The notes beneath the pieces are model-generated. The model was not told the DNA's origin. It did no database searches and worked only from the letters and a program-made list of their open reading frames with translations. A stretch of 12,861 bases of DNA from positions 1 through 12,861 of the forward strand of contig JACCZO010000390.1 in assembly GCA_013695925.1 (NCBI GenBank). The letters run 5' to 3'. The stretch's first letter is position 1. Each line of letters starts with the position of its first letter. This document shows positions 1-6,774 of the stretch, piece after piece. The position numbers were made by a program, and so were the translations under genes. Origin of the DNA: Chthoniobacterales bacterium (GTDB lineage Bacteria; Verrucomicrobiota; Verrucomicrobiia; Chthoniobacterales; UBA10450).

Positions 1-7
1 CCCCCGG

Positions 8-1138
8 CTACAACTCCGCGACGGCGGCTTCCAGATCTTCCAGCGTGACATCGTGCGAGACACTGGCCCGGCCGATCTCGTGCACCACCACGAACCGGAT
101 CCGACCGTTTTCAAATTTCTTGTCGCGCGCCAGCGCCGCAAAGATTTTTGCACGCGGAAAATTCGGAGGCAACGCGGTCGGCAGGTGATGCGATTGCAAC
201 GCACTTTTGATCGCGTCCGCCTCAGCCACCGACAAGCCGGCGCGACGGACGGAGACCTGCGCGGACGCCACCATTCCGAGGCTGATCGCTTCGCCATGGA
301 GCAACTCTCCATAACCGGCAGCATGCTCGATTGCATGACCGATCGTGTGGCCGAAATTCAAAAGTGCCCGGAGATCATTCTTTTCCTTCTCATCAGCCGC
401 CACGATCTCGGCCTTGATCCGCAGGTTGCGCGCGATGAAGGAAGGTAGAGCAAGCTTCCAGCTTGCCGGTTGGACGGACTCGTCCCGTTGTGGCGGGCTT
501 GCATCGTCCATAGGCTGCAAGCTGGAAGCTTGCGCTACCATGTGGAAAAGCCCGGCGTCGCGGATGACACCGTGTTTGATCACTTCGGCGAAACCCTCAT
601 TCCAAATCCGCCCCGGTAATGTCTGCAGGGTCTCGAGATCGGCCACGACGAGCGCAGGATGAAAAAAAGTGCCGATCAGGTTCTTCCCCGCGCTCGAATT
701 CACGCCGGTTTTTCCGCCAATGCAGCTGTCGACCTGCGCGAGGAGCGTGGTCGGCAGTGAAACGTAAGGGATGCCGCGCAGATAAATCGAGGCAACGAAG
801 CCGGCCAAGTCGCTCACCACCCCTCCGCCTAACGAGACCAGAAAAGAGGAGCGATCGAGTCCGGCCGCGCCAAACTCGTCACAGAGCGCACCGGCCTGGT
901 CGAGCGATTTCGAACTCTCCCCCGGCGGGACGATGATCAGCTGCGGCTGAAAATTCGCCTCCCGCAGGCTGGCGCAGACTACTTCGCCATAAAGAGGTGC
1001 GACGTTTCCATCCGTCACGACCGCGCAACGCGAACCGCGGAAAAGTTGCCTGACGATCAGGCCAATCCCGGGCAACAGCCCCGACCCGATCAGCACCTCA
1101 TAGCGCTGGCGGCCGGCGCGGACTTCGATCGATTTCAC
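8..1138 (-). CDS. aroB: 3-dehydroquinate synthase
   Basis: AroB converts DAHP to 3-dehydroquinate, the second step of the shikimate pathway, using NAD and a divalent metal in the cytoplasm. Numbering from the GTG start at 1138 (376 aa), the sequence shows the PPGESSK substrate/NAD region (71-77), the glycine-rich NAD motif LGGGVVSDLAGF (103-114), the PTTLLAQVDSCIGGKTGVN block (129-147), and metal ligands expected at E185 (GFAEVIKHG), H264 (NFGHTIGHAIEH) and H281 (LHGEA). The gene is complete and close to the usual length. The GTG at 1138 overlaps the stop of the upstream pseudopilin gene as GTGA, suggesting translational coupling; a TTG at 1147 would add three residues and cannot be excluded. 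Neither start has a good Shine-Dalgarno. Residues about 201-232 are encoded by a palindromic repeat, listed separately. The E-to-H ligand spacing is 16 residues longer than in E. coli (184/247). Confidence 0.96.
   Translation of the reverse strand: MKSIEVRAGRQRYEVLIGSGLLPGIGLIVRQLFRGSRCAVVTDGNVAPLYGEVVCASLREANFQPQLIIVPPGESSKSLDQAGALCDEFGAAGLDRSSFLVSLGGGVVSDLAGFVASIYLRGIPYVSLPTTLLAQVDSCIGGKTGVNSSAGKNLIGTFFHPALVVADLETLQTLPGRIWNEGFAEVIKHGVIRDAGLFHMVAQASSLQPMDDASPPQRDESVQPASWKLALPSFIARNLRIKAEIVAADEKEKNDLRALLNFGHTIGHAIEHAAGYGELLHGEAISLGMVASAQVSVRRAGLSVAEADAIKSALQSHHLPTALPPNFPRAKIFAALARDKKFENGRIRFVVVHEIGRASVSHDVTLEDLEAAVAEL
444..539. repeat. Palindromic REP-like element inside aroB
   Basis: Two 23-base arms, 444-466 and 517-539, are reverse complements with one mismatch. 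Each contains the core AAGCTTCCAGCTTGC. The 50-base middle includes a shorter imperfect pair (TGGACG near 471 with CGTCCA near 506). The element is 96 bp, exactly 32 codons, so aroB stays open through it and reads it as a polar segment (VAQASSLQP...KLALPS). It falls between the metal-ligand helix and the KAEIVAADEKE helix, a region of variable length in the family. Similar TTCCAGC-cored hairpins occur at 6459-6485 and 12794-12861. A dispersed, non-autonomous palindromic repeat is the likely explanation; its mobility is inferred. Confidence 0.8.
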
Positions 1139-1770
1139 GGGTCCCAACGAAACTGGGAGGGATCGTCCGCCGGCCCACTTTTCGGAGCTTTAAATGTTGT
1201 CCAAGACAGGCTCTCGGCATGGAGGTCGGCAAAAAGCGCGTTAATCGCCGTCCGTTTTCTTTGCGTCCCGCCAAGCGCGGTGCCGCCCGGGGTGCTGGCA
1301 TCACGTAATACAGTGACGGTGGCGTTTGTTACGCCGGCGAATTTGACTTGGGCATTGTTGTTCTGCGCCGGAGCCAAAAGAATGAAGAGCGTCGGCTTTT
1401 GAATCTTATCGGTGGACTGGGCCACCGCATTGGGATTCAAGCCATAGCTAACCGGTGAGGTGCTGTCATTTTCGAGGGACGAACGAGAATCGAAAGGTGA
1501 CTGAAAAATCTTCCAGGCAGGCAGATACTTGGGATGGAGACTCTTCATCCAAGAGGTCGTGTTCTGGTCGACAAAGATGACGCCGTCGTTGTCGTTCAGG
1601 TAGGTCTGGGTCGCGATCCCGAGCTGGCGAAGATTGTTCATGTCCTGGGTGGCGCGCGCCTTTTCCTGGACGCTGCTGAAGACCGGGAGCCCTATGCCGA
1701 CCAGAATCGCGATGATGGCGATGACAACCAGGAGCTCGATCAAGGTGAAGGCGCGGACCGAATTTTTCAT
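1135..1770 (-). CDS. Prepilin-type pseudopilin with H-X9-DG-like C-terminus
   Basis: A 211-aa protein starting at the ATG at 1770; a GTG at 1794 would add eight residues in front of the leader. It has a short basic leader (MKNSVRA), then FTLIELLVVIAIIAILVGIGLPVF, the class III signal/methylation segment and N-terminal helix of type IV pilins and type II secretion pseudopilins. Glu at +5 is present. The residue before the cleavage site is Ala rather than the usual Gly, which prepilin peptidases often tolerate. The end, with ALFADLHAESLSW at about 178-190, matches the degenerate H-X9-DG tail common in the large Verrucomicrobiota and Planctomycetota pseudopilin families. The product should be an inner-membrane, then pilus-like, filament subunit; its substrate or system is unknown. 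No other secretion genes are visible. The stop overlaps the aroB start. Confidence 0.88.
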   Translation of the reverse strand: MKNSVRAFTLIELLVVIAIIAILVGIGLPVFSSVQEKARATQDMNNLRQLGIATQTYLNDNDGVIFVDQNTTSWMKSLHPKYLPAWKIFQSPFDSRSSLENDSTSPVSYGLNPNAVAQSTDKIQKPTLFILLAPAQNNNAQVKFAGVTNATVTVLRDASTPGGTALGGTQRKRTAINALFADLHAESLSWTTFKAPKSGPADDPSQFRWDP

Positions 1771-1881
1771 ACTCAATTTTTCGCAGAATCGCACCGTATC
1801 ATCCTCCAGCCGGTTTCCGTAAGTGAAATCGCGAGGCGAAGCAAAGCTTGCTCCCCGGTCGCCGCCTTTGTAAATAGAGGT

Positions 1882-2343
1882 ATGCCTGATCCAACCGATC
1901 CAGTTGATCCCGTCGCCCCACCACCGCCTCCCCCGCCCACGGCCGCCGAGGCCACTGATGCTTCAGCGCGGCCCACTTCCACCGGGCTGCCATCCAACGT
2001 CGCCGCGGCGCTCGCCTGTTTTCCGCTTATCGGCGGCATTATTTTTTACATTTTGGAGAAGCGCGATGGCTTTGTCCGCTTCTATGCCATGCAGTCGATC
2101 ATCTTCGGCGCGGCCTGGTTTCTGTTTTGGTTCGTGTCATCGATTTTCTTTTGGATCCTGAGTCAAGTTCCCGCGATTGGCGGGCTGCTCGCTGCTTTCT
2201 GGGGTTTTCTGGCAGTGCTCATCTACGTCGGGTTTCTCATCGTGCTCATCATCGCGATCGTGAAAGCTTTCAGTGGCGTGCGCTGGGACATTCCGTGGGT
2301 CGGGCCGATGGCGCGCAAACAAACGGAACCGACCGCGCCCTAA
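1882..2343 (+). CDS. DUF4870-like (Tic20-type) small membrane protein
   Basis: A 153-aa protein. The N-terminus (1-35) is hydrophilic and proline-rich, with a run of seven prolines at 13-19. Hydrophobic segments follow at about 38-58, 68-93 and 97-129, the last long enough for two membrane passes. The first segment plus EKRDGFVRFYAMQSIIF (59-75) is the pattern of the DUF4870 family: a lumenal or periplasmic turn, then VRFHAMQ-like residues. The role of the family is unknown. The reading frame is open upstream to 1534, but that part lies antisense to the pseudopilin gene, so I chose the ATG at 1882. AGAGG at 1876-1880 is too close to act as a normal ribosome binding site. It is divergent from the pseudopilin gene with 111 bp between them. 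Its stop overlaps the holA stop. Confidence 0.82.
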   Translation: MPDPTDPVDPVAPPPPPPPTAAEATDASARPTSTGLPSNVAAALACFPLIGGIIFYILEKRDGFVRFYAMQSIIFGAAWFLFWFVSSIFFWILSQVPAIGGLLAAFWGFLAVLIYVGFLIVLIIAIVKAFSGVRWDIPWVGPMARKQTEPTAP

Positions 2344-3458
2344 ACGAGCAGCTTCACCACCACCTGGTTCAGGATCAGTTCGTGATCGAGCTGGCTGGTG
2401 ACGATTTGCAGGTTGGCGGCCAAACAGGCCTCCAGCCCGGCGACGAGGCGCTCGGTCTCAAATCGATGCGCCTGCATGGCGGCAATGCCTAACGTGTAGC
2501 CGTTGACCGACCCGTCTTTCTTGCGCGGCAGGTGGGCAGTCGCTTCCGCCGGGAGGCGGTTCAAAGTCGAAATAAAAGAGAAGGGCGCACCCGGCTTGGG
2601 CAGGCGGTGACGCTGCATGAGGTCTTTCGCGAGGAGGAGATTGCGGACTGTCGGGATGATAGCGACGAGCAAAATGCCGATGGCCGATTCCCCCTGATCG
2701 AGCAATCGCCTGACGAGCGCGAGGGCATGATCGAGACGGCGCGCGGCGAGGGCGTTGCCGAGCTCGAAGATGACGCCCGCGCGCGAAATCGGGACGAGCG
2801 TGCGGACCGTTTTCAGGGTCACGAGGCGCTCGTTTTCGCCGAGGAACAGATCGATTTTCTCCAGCTCGTTGTGAAGCGTGCGCGTCTCGCCGCCGGTGAG
2901 AAGGACAAAAAGATCTAGCGCCTCCTCTTCGAAACGGAGCTGGCGCTCCCGGCCTAACGACTGGACGAGATCAAGCGCGGCTTCCTCCCAGCCGCTGCGG
3001 CTGGAGTCGAGTTTGTCGAAGATTTGCATCTCGGCGCGTTTCGCGAGCGCTTTGTAAAACGAGCGGCGCTTGTCCACCTCCGGAGCGCTGAGGAGGAATT
3101 TCACTTCCCCGTCGCCGAGATCGCCCTCCAGGGCGTGGCTCAGTTCTTCCAGCGCATCCTGTACCGCGGCCGAACCACCGATCTTGTTGTCCGCCAGAAA
3201 ATTTGCGTTCTTCAGCCAGACAAGTTTCCCGCCGCCGAAGAAAGGCAGTGTCTGCAACGCCTCGATCGTGGACCGAATGCGCGCCGCGGCCTGGTCAGCG
3301 TTATCGGCGCAACCATCGATTGTCTCGACTCCAAAATCGCCGGCCCCTTCCGGGGTGAGCTCGGCTGCAAGCTCGGCCGCCACAGATTTCACCGTGCTCT
3401 CATCCGAGCCGACGACGGCGTGGATGTTGGCGGTCTTGTGGGCGGCTTTGGTTTTCAT
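2340..3458 (-). CDS. holA: DNA polymerase III subunit delta
   Basis: A 372-aa protein from the ATG at 3458, similar to the family length of about 340 aa. HolA is the clamp-loader subunit that opens the beta sliding clamp. The parts visible are an N-terminal ATPase-like domain I that begins IHAVVGSDESTVKSVAAEL (12-30) and contains the conserved hydrophobic strand LPFFGGGKLVWLKNANFL (71-88), a middle domain with ETRTLHNELEKIDLFLGE (191-208), and a C-terminal collar domain with ISRAGVIFELGNALAARR (224-241), LALVRRLLDQGE (246-257) and a final helix ERLVAGLEACL (336-346). No Walker A motif is seen, as is usual for delta. A GTG at 3494 would add 12 residues of poor character (MLECEIQPLFPP). No clear Shine-Dalgarno. 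The stop codon shares bases 2341-2342 with the convergent DUF4870-like gene. Confidence 0.93.
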   Translation of the reverse strand: MKTKAAHKTANIHAVVGSDESTVKSVAAELAAELTPEGAGDFGVETIDGCADNADQAAARIRSTIEALQTLPFFGGGKLVWLKNANFLADNKIGGSAAVQDALEELSHALEGDLGDGEVKFLLSAPEVDKRRSFYKALAKRAEMQIFDKLDSSRSGWEEAALDLVQSLGRERQLRFEEEALDLFVLLTGGETRTLHNELEKIDLFLGENERLVTLKTVRTLVPISRAGVIFELGNALAARRLDHALALVRRLLDQGESAIGILLVAIIPTVRNLLLAKDLMQRHRLPKPGAPFSFISTLNRLPAEATAHLPRKKDGSVNGYTLGIAAMQAHRFETERLVAGLEACLAANLQIVTSQLDHELILNQVVVKLLV

Positions 3459-3999
3459 CGGCGGAAAGAGCGGCTGGATTTCGCATTCTAGCACGCTCGG
3501 AAATTCGTGCCGGTGCGCCGGCTGTCCAGAGAACCTGATAGACGGTGTCGGTGCCGGGCGCCGGCGGATTAGAGGTGGCGAGACTGTTTTTCTGCACGAT
3601 CAGGCGCCCGGGCCAACCGGCGCGCGCGGGGACGGCGTTGCGCGCGGCATAGTTCACGTTCCGGGTCGAGGTTGCCGTCCCCCAGCGATCGCAAGGGTGA
3701 TCGTATTGATCCGGAAAGGCGGTCATGGAGGCGTCAATGATCTGCCGACCCGCGTCGAGCAGCTTCTCCGTGGTGTAACCCACCTCCTGCCAGGCCGCAT
3801 GTCGGACGGGGTATGCGGCACGCTCCAATGTGAAAAAGGTGCCGCCTGCCTGGGCCCCGGCATTCGTCACCCATGCGGGTTTGGCAAACTGGGTGCTGAT
3901 GCACAGCGCCAAGCGGCGGCTGGCCCAAGGGAGAAAATGACTGGGAGGGCGCCTTGATTCATGCCAAAATCGATTGACAATTTCTTCAAAGACTGTCAA
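3400..3999 (-). CDS. Unrecognised ORF, possibly a 5'-truncated gene
   Basis: A 199-aa frame that I do not recognise. Evidence for coding is codon use: in 3601-3900 about 78 of 100 third positions are G or C, counted by eye, and the frame has ordinary protein character (e.g. KPAWVTNAGAQAGGTFFTLE, TAFPDQYDHPCDRWGTATST, AGWPGRLIVQKN). Evidence against a normal gene: the only upstream start is a TTG at 3999 lying in a TTGACA inverted repeat, there is no signal peptide or ribosome binding site, and the last 20 or so residues (after about 3458) run into the holA start and become arginine-rich and low-quality. It could be the C-terminal remnant of a larger protein, or a gene whose true start or stop is obscured by a frameshift. 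It is not an LptE lipoprotein, the usual holA neighbour in E. coli. Confidence 0.4.
   Translation of the reverse strand: MTVFEEIVNRFWHESRRPPSHFLPWASRRLALCISTQFAKPAWVTNAGAQAGGTFFTLERAAYPVRHAAWQEVGYTTEKLLDAGRQIIDASMTAFPDQYDHPCDRWGTATSTRNVNYAARNAVPARAGWPGRLIVQKNSLATSNPPAPGTDTVYQVLWTAGAPARISERARMRNPAALSADENQSRPQDRQHPRRRRLG
3974..3999. repeat. TTGACA inverted repeat (TTGACA-N14-TGTCAA)
   Basis: Six-base arms TTGACA (3974-3979) and TGTCAA (3994-3999) face each other across 14 bases. Each arm equals the sigma-70 -35 consensus on its own strand, so the pair could serve divergent transcription or be a regulator half-site pair upstream of the VCBS gene. No convincing -10 box is found 16-18 bases downstream of either arm, so the regulatory reading is weak. 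Confidence 0.3.
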
Positions 4000-4037
4000 A
4001 AGTTACCTCTTCACAATCCCCGCCAGCGACCACTTCT

Positions 4038-6434
4038 ATGAACAAACGCACTATCTTTTTCGCGTCCGTTTTCGCTCTCGTGGCGGTCACGGCTTTCGCG
4101 CAGCAATTTACCGATGTGTCGGTCGAGGCGGGGCTGCACCGTGATCTGACCCGGGCCTGGGGCAATCCGTTGTGGGGCGACTTCAACAACGATGGACGGC
4201 TCGACCTCTTCGTGCCGAATCATGAAACGGAAAGTGGGGTGAAGGAAGGAGGGCTCCCGCCGTATATTTACATCAATCAGGGTGACGGGACGTTTATCGA
4301 TGTCGTCGATAGCTCCGGCGTCATGGAACAGGCGACGAACGACACGGGCGCCTGGCAGGGAGTCTCGCTCGGTGACTACAACAGTGACGGCATCCTCGAT
4401 ATTTATATCGCCGAGCCCCCTTTCCAAGGAGGCGGGAACGCCCCGACCTATGACCTCCTCTTTAAAGGACTCGGGAACGCGAAATGGGAGTATGTGAGCA
4501 GCGACCCGGCAGTCGGCATACAGCTCGCCCGAGACTACGGTGAATGCTCGTTCTTCTTTGACTACGAGAACGACGGCCAGCTGGATATTTTTGTGAAGAA
4601 TATCCCCAACCTCGTCGGCGAAACTGCCGCCAACGTTATCTACCATAACAATGGGGACGGGACGTTTACGCAGGTCCCTGGGGCAGGCGGCCTGGCGGAC
4701 GCCACCCACGGCGTCACCGAGGGCTCCATCGTTTCCTTCGCTGACTACGATAACGATGGTTGGATGGACGCGGCTTTCAGCGGCAACGGGACGGCTGAAG
4801 CTCTCTACCATAACAATCGCGACGGGACGTTCACCGATGTCACAACCACCGCCGGCCTCACTCCGGCAGTGAACTCTCAGGGCCTTGCCTGGGGTGATTA
4901 TAACAACGACGGCCTAATCGACCTTTACGTTTCCCATGGTAACTCGAGCGGGAACGGGAATCAGAGGAACGTCCTTTATCGCAATAACGGCGATGGCACC
5001 TTCATCGAGGTGGCGCAGGCGGCAGGCGCCGATGACAGTACGGACACTTGGGCCGCCGTCTGGGGGGACTACGACAACGATGGTTTTCTCGATCTGTTCG
5101 TGGCTCGCCCTGGGACCGGAATCATCGGACCGGGCAATGCCAACATCCTTTACCATAACAACGGTGATGGGACATTCACCGACGTCGGAACGGAGGAAGG
5201 GGTCGCACTGGAAGATGGTGAGACGACCTCTGCGCACAAGCTGGCAGCCTGGGGCGATTACAACGAGGACGGTTTTCTCGACCTCTGTATCAAAGATGGC
5301 ATCGGACCGGGATTTACAACCGGCGACGCCAATAAGGGAAAGCACTTTCTCCTTCAGAACAACGGCGGCAGCAATCAGTACATAAAGCTCTATCTCACAG
5401 GAGTGCAGTCGAACAAGCGCGGGATCGGTGCGCGTGTGACCGTGATTCATGACGGCGCGATTGCTTTCCGACAAAATAACGGCGGCGGCGGCGGGGAGTG
5501 GGGCTCGCAAGGCGATGGCCCTCTCCATTTCGGCATTGGCACTTCCTCGACTGCAACGGTGAGAATCACCTGGCCGAGCGGCATCGTCGATGTCATCCAG
5601 TCTGTGCCGGCAAACACCTTTTTATCGATCACGGAAGGCTCCAGCCCCGCGCCGGTGCAATCGCAAAATATCTCAACGCGTTTGATGGTGGACACGGGCG
5701 ACAAGGTCGGCATTGGGGGCTTTATCGTTAGCGGAACGACGCCGAAGAACGTGCTCGTGCGAGGGATTGGCCCTTCCCTGGCCGCGGGAGGCGTGCAGAA
5801 TTTCCTCGGCGATCCGGCGCTGGAGTTACACAAGTCGGACGGTACTATCCTGGCGAACAATAACTGGAAAGACTCACAGGAGTCGCAGATTGCTGCCACC
5901 GGCCTGGGTCCGCAGGATGACTCAGAAGCCGCGATTGTTGCTGTGCTGGATCCTGGTAGTTATACCGCCATTCTCACTGGCGCCAACGGCACCACCGGGA
6001 TTGGTTTGGTGGAAGTCTATGACCTCGACGCGATTGTCAGCTCGCAACTTGCCAATGTCAGCACCCGGGGCTTTGTCGGCACCGGCGACAATGTTATGAT
6101 TGGCGGCGTCATTATCGGTCCCATGGGAGCGGCCGACGCGACCGTGGTGGTGCGCGCGATCGGTCCCTCGCTCGGCGCCTTAGGGGTAAGCGATGCCCTG
6201 GTCGATCCCACCCTGGAGTTACATGACAGCAACGGCGCGACCATCGCGACGAACGATGACTGGCAGGATGATCCCGCACAAGCCACTCTTTTGCAGAACG
6301 CTAACTTTGCCCCGGGTGACTCTCGCGAAAGCGCAATCTACACGACTCTACCGACGGGTAGCTACACCGCTATTGTTCAAGGCAAGAATAGCACGACGGG
6401 AGTCGCCCTGGTGGAAGTCTACAATCTGAACTAG
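4038..6434 (+). CDS. Secreted FG-GAP/VCBS propeller with ASPIC/UnbV domain and tandem VRAIGPSL modules
   Basis: A 798-aa protein with a signal peptide (1-21, ending AFA). Seven calcium-binding D-x-[DN]-x-D-G-x-x-D loops start at D48, D113, D175, D236, D287, D344 and D407. Most are paired with [LI]Yx-N-x-x-DGTF strands, which fits one seven-bladed integrin-like propeller. Residues about 445-533 match the ASPIC/UnbV domain of CRTAC1-type proteins (NQYIKLYLTG, GIGARVTV, FGIGTSSTATVRITWPSG). After a short linker come two copies of a C-terminal module (544-664 and 672-798), each with NxSTR, GDxVxIGG, VRxIGPSL, DPxLELH, W, E-[SA]-AI, SYTAI and TGxxLVEVY. The same pair ends the Kelch gene at 6775-9807. 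The protein is probably extracellular; its ligand is unknown. No Shine-Dalgarno before the ATG. Confidence 0.9.
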   Translation: MNKRTIFFASVFALVAVTAFAQQFTDVSVEAGLHRDLTRAWGNPLWGDFNNDGRLDLFVPNHETESGVKEGGLPPYIYINQGDGTFIDVVDSSGVMEQATNDTGAWQGVSLGDYNSDGILDIYIAEPPFQGGGNAPTYDLLFKGLGNAKWEYVSSDPAVGIQLARDYGECSFFFDYENDGQLDIFVKNIPNLVGETAANVIYHNNGDGTFTQVPGAGGLADATHGVTEGSIVSFADYDNDGWMDAAFSGNGTAEALYHNNRDGTFTDVTTTAGLTPAVNSQGLAWGDYNNDGLIDLYVSHGNSSGNGNQRNVLYRNNGDGTFIEVAQAAGADDSTDTWAAVWGDYDNDGFLDLFVARPGTGIIGPGNANILYHNNGDGTFTDVGTEEGVALEDGETTSAHKLAAWGDYNEDGFLDLCIKDGIGPGFTTGDANKGKHFLLQNNGGSNQYIKLYLTGVQSNKRGIGARVTVIHDGAIAFRQNNGGGGGEWGSQGDGPLHFGIGTSSTATVRITWPSGIVDVIQSVPANTFLSITEGSSPAPVQSQNISTRLMVDTGDKVGIGGFIVSGTTPKNVLVRGIGPSLAAGGVQNFLGDPALELHKSDGTILANNNWKDSQESQIAATGLGPQDDSEAAIVAVLDPGSYTAILTGANGTTGIGLVEVYDLDAIVSSQLANVSTRGFVGTGDNVMIGGVIIGPMGAADATVVVRAIGPSLGALGVSDALVDPTLELHDSNGATIATNDDWQDDPAQATLLQNANFAPGDSRESAIYTTLPTGSYTAIVQGKNSTTGVALVEVYNLN

Positions 6435-6458
6435 AGACAGGCCTCTCCATTTCTTCGG

Positions 6459-6485
6459 GACAAGCTGGCGAGCTTGCGCTTGTAG
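6459..6485. repeat. Partial TTCCAGC-family palindrome
   Basis: The sequence ACAAGCTGGCGAGCTTGCGC followed by TTGTAG resembles the right arm of the aroB element (CAAGCTGGAAGCTTGCGCTA) with the central GAAG changed to CGAG. It folds as CAAGCT/AGCTTG with a small loop, and ACAAGC/GCTTGT gives a wider pairing. It is probably a diverged or half copy of the same repeat family. Confidence 0.5.
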
Positions 6486-6505
6486 TTGGGGCTTGGCAAT
6501 TCCGT

Positions 6506-6558
6506 CCTCGTTTACAAATGTGACCCAAGAAGAGAGAGACGAAGAGGCGTAAACGAGG
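6506..6558. repeat. Perfect 10-bp inverted repeat with 33-base purine-rich loop
   Basis: CCTCGTTTAC (6506-6515) is the exact reverse complement of GTAAACGAGG (6549-6558). The loop between them is purine-rich (AAGAAGAGAGAGACGAAGAGG). No T-run follows on either strand, so it is not a classical intrinsic terminator, though it could form a stem in the 3' UTR of either convergent gene. Confidence 0.55.
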
Positions 6559-6579
6559 CGGCATGGCCTGAAAGATTTG

Positions 6580-6594
6580 GGACGGAGCCCGTCC
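6580..6594. repeat. GGACGG-AGC-CCGTCC hairpin
   Basis: A perfect 6-bp stem with a 3-base loop. With its flanks (TTGGGACGGAGCCCGTCCGTTG) it resembles the middle of the aroB element at about 470-490 (TTGGACGGACTCGTCCCGTTG). This suggests that parts of the same repeat family are scattered through this gap. Confidence 0.45.
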
Positions 6595-6774
6595 GTTGCA
6601 CCTTGAAGAAGGCTGTGCGACTGGGACCGGCAGCGGCGGCAGTTAAGCTGCCTCCTTATCATGGAGCAGAATCGTCAGGGGCAGCTGCAGGTAAAAGCGC
6701 TACGACAGTTGGAGCAGAGATTAACAGATTGAGCCAATTAACCTGGCTTTAAAAGACTCCGGCGCGAGATCGAC

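Larger units (their letters stand above)
6435..6774. other. Gene-poor gap between convergent genes, rich in inverted repeats
   Basis: I see no convincing gene in these 340 bases. Short frames exist on both strands but have no family character. The gap contains a TTCCAGC-like half element (6459-6485), a perfect 10-bp inverted repeat (6506-6558), a GGACGG/CCGTCC hairpin (6580-6594), a GGCAG/CTGCC hairpin (6638-6652) and a weak AGCCA/TGGCT hairpin followed by TTTAAAA (6732-6753). The last is the only one resembling an intrinsic terminator, and it has only a 5-bp stem. Confidence 0.6.

Noticed and set aside
1848..1875. Sigma-70 promoter for the DUF4870-like gene (TTGCTC, 16 bases, GTAAAT).
   Set aside because: The -10 match is weak and the spacing was chosen after the fact; not reported as a feature.
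1534..1881. A longer form of the DUF4870-like protein starting at 1534.
   Set aside because: The extra segment is antisense to the pseudopilin gene and shows no family resemblance; the membrane protein is complete from 1882.
3070..3957. A 295-codon plus-strand ORF across the holA 5' end and the unknown ORF.
   Set aside because: It is the opposite strand of holA and of a better-composed minus frame; its sequence is low-complexity Ala/Ser/Arg/Gly without recognisable motifs.
4011..4811. A 266-codon minus-strand ORF rich in Val, Asp and Glu within the VCBS gene.
   Set aside because: It is the antisense of the repeated D-x-N-x-D-G blades, whose regular codons keep the opposite frame open; no independent evidence of coding.
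6486..6752. An 88-codon plus-strand ORF in the gap between the convergent genes, and a 104-codon minus ORF at 6348-6662.
   Set aside because: Both run through inverted repeats, have Arg-rich, non-family sequence, and no ribosome binding site.
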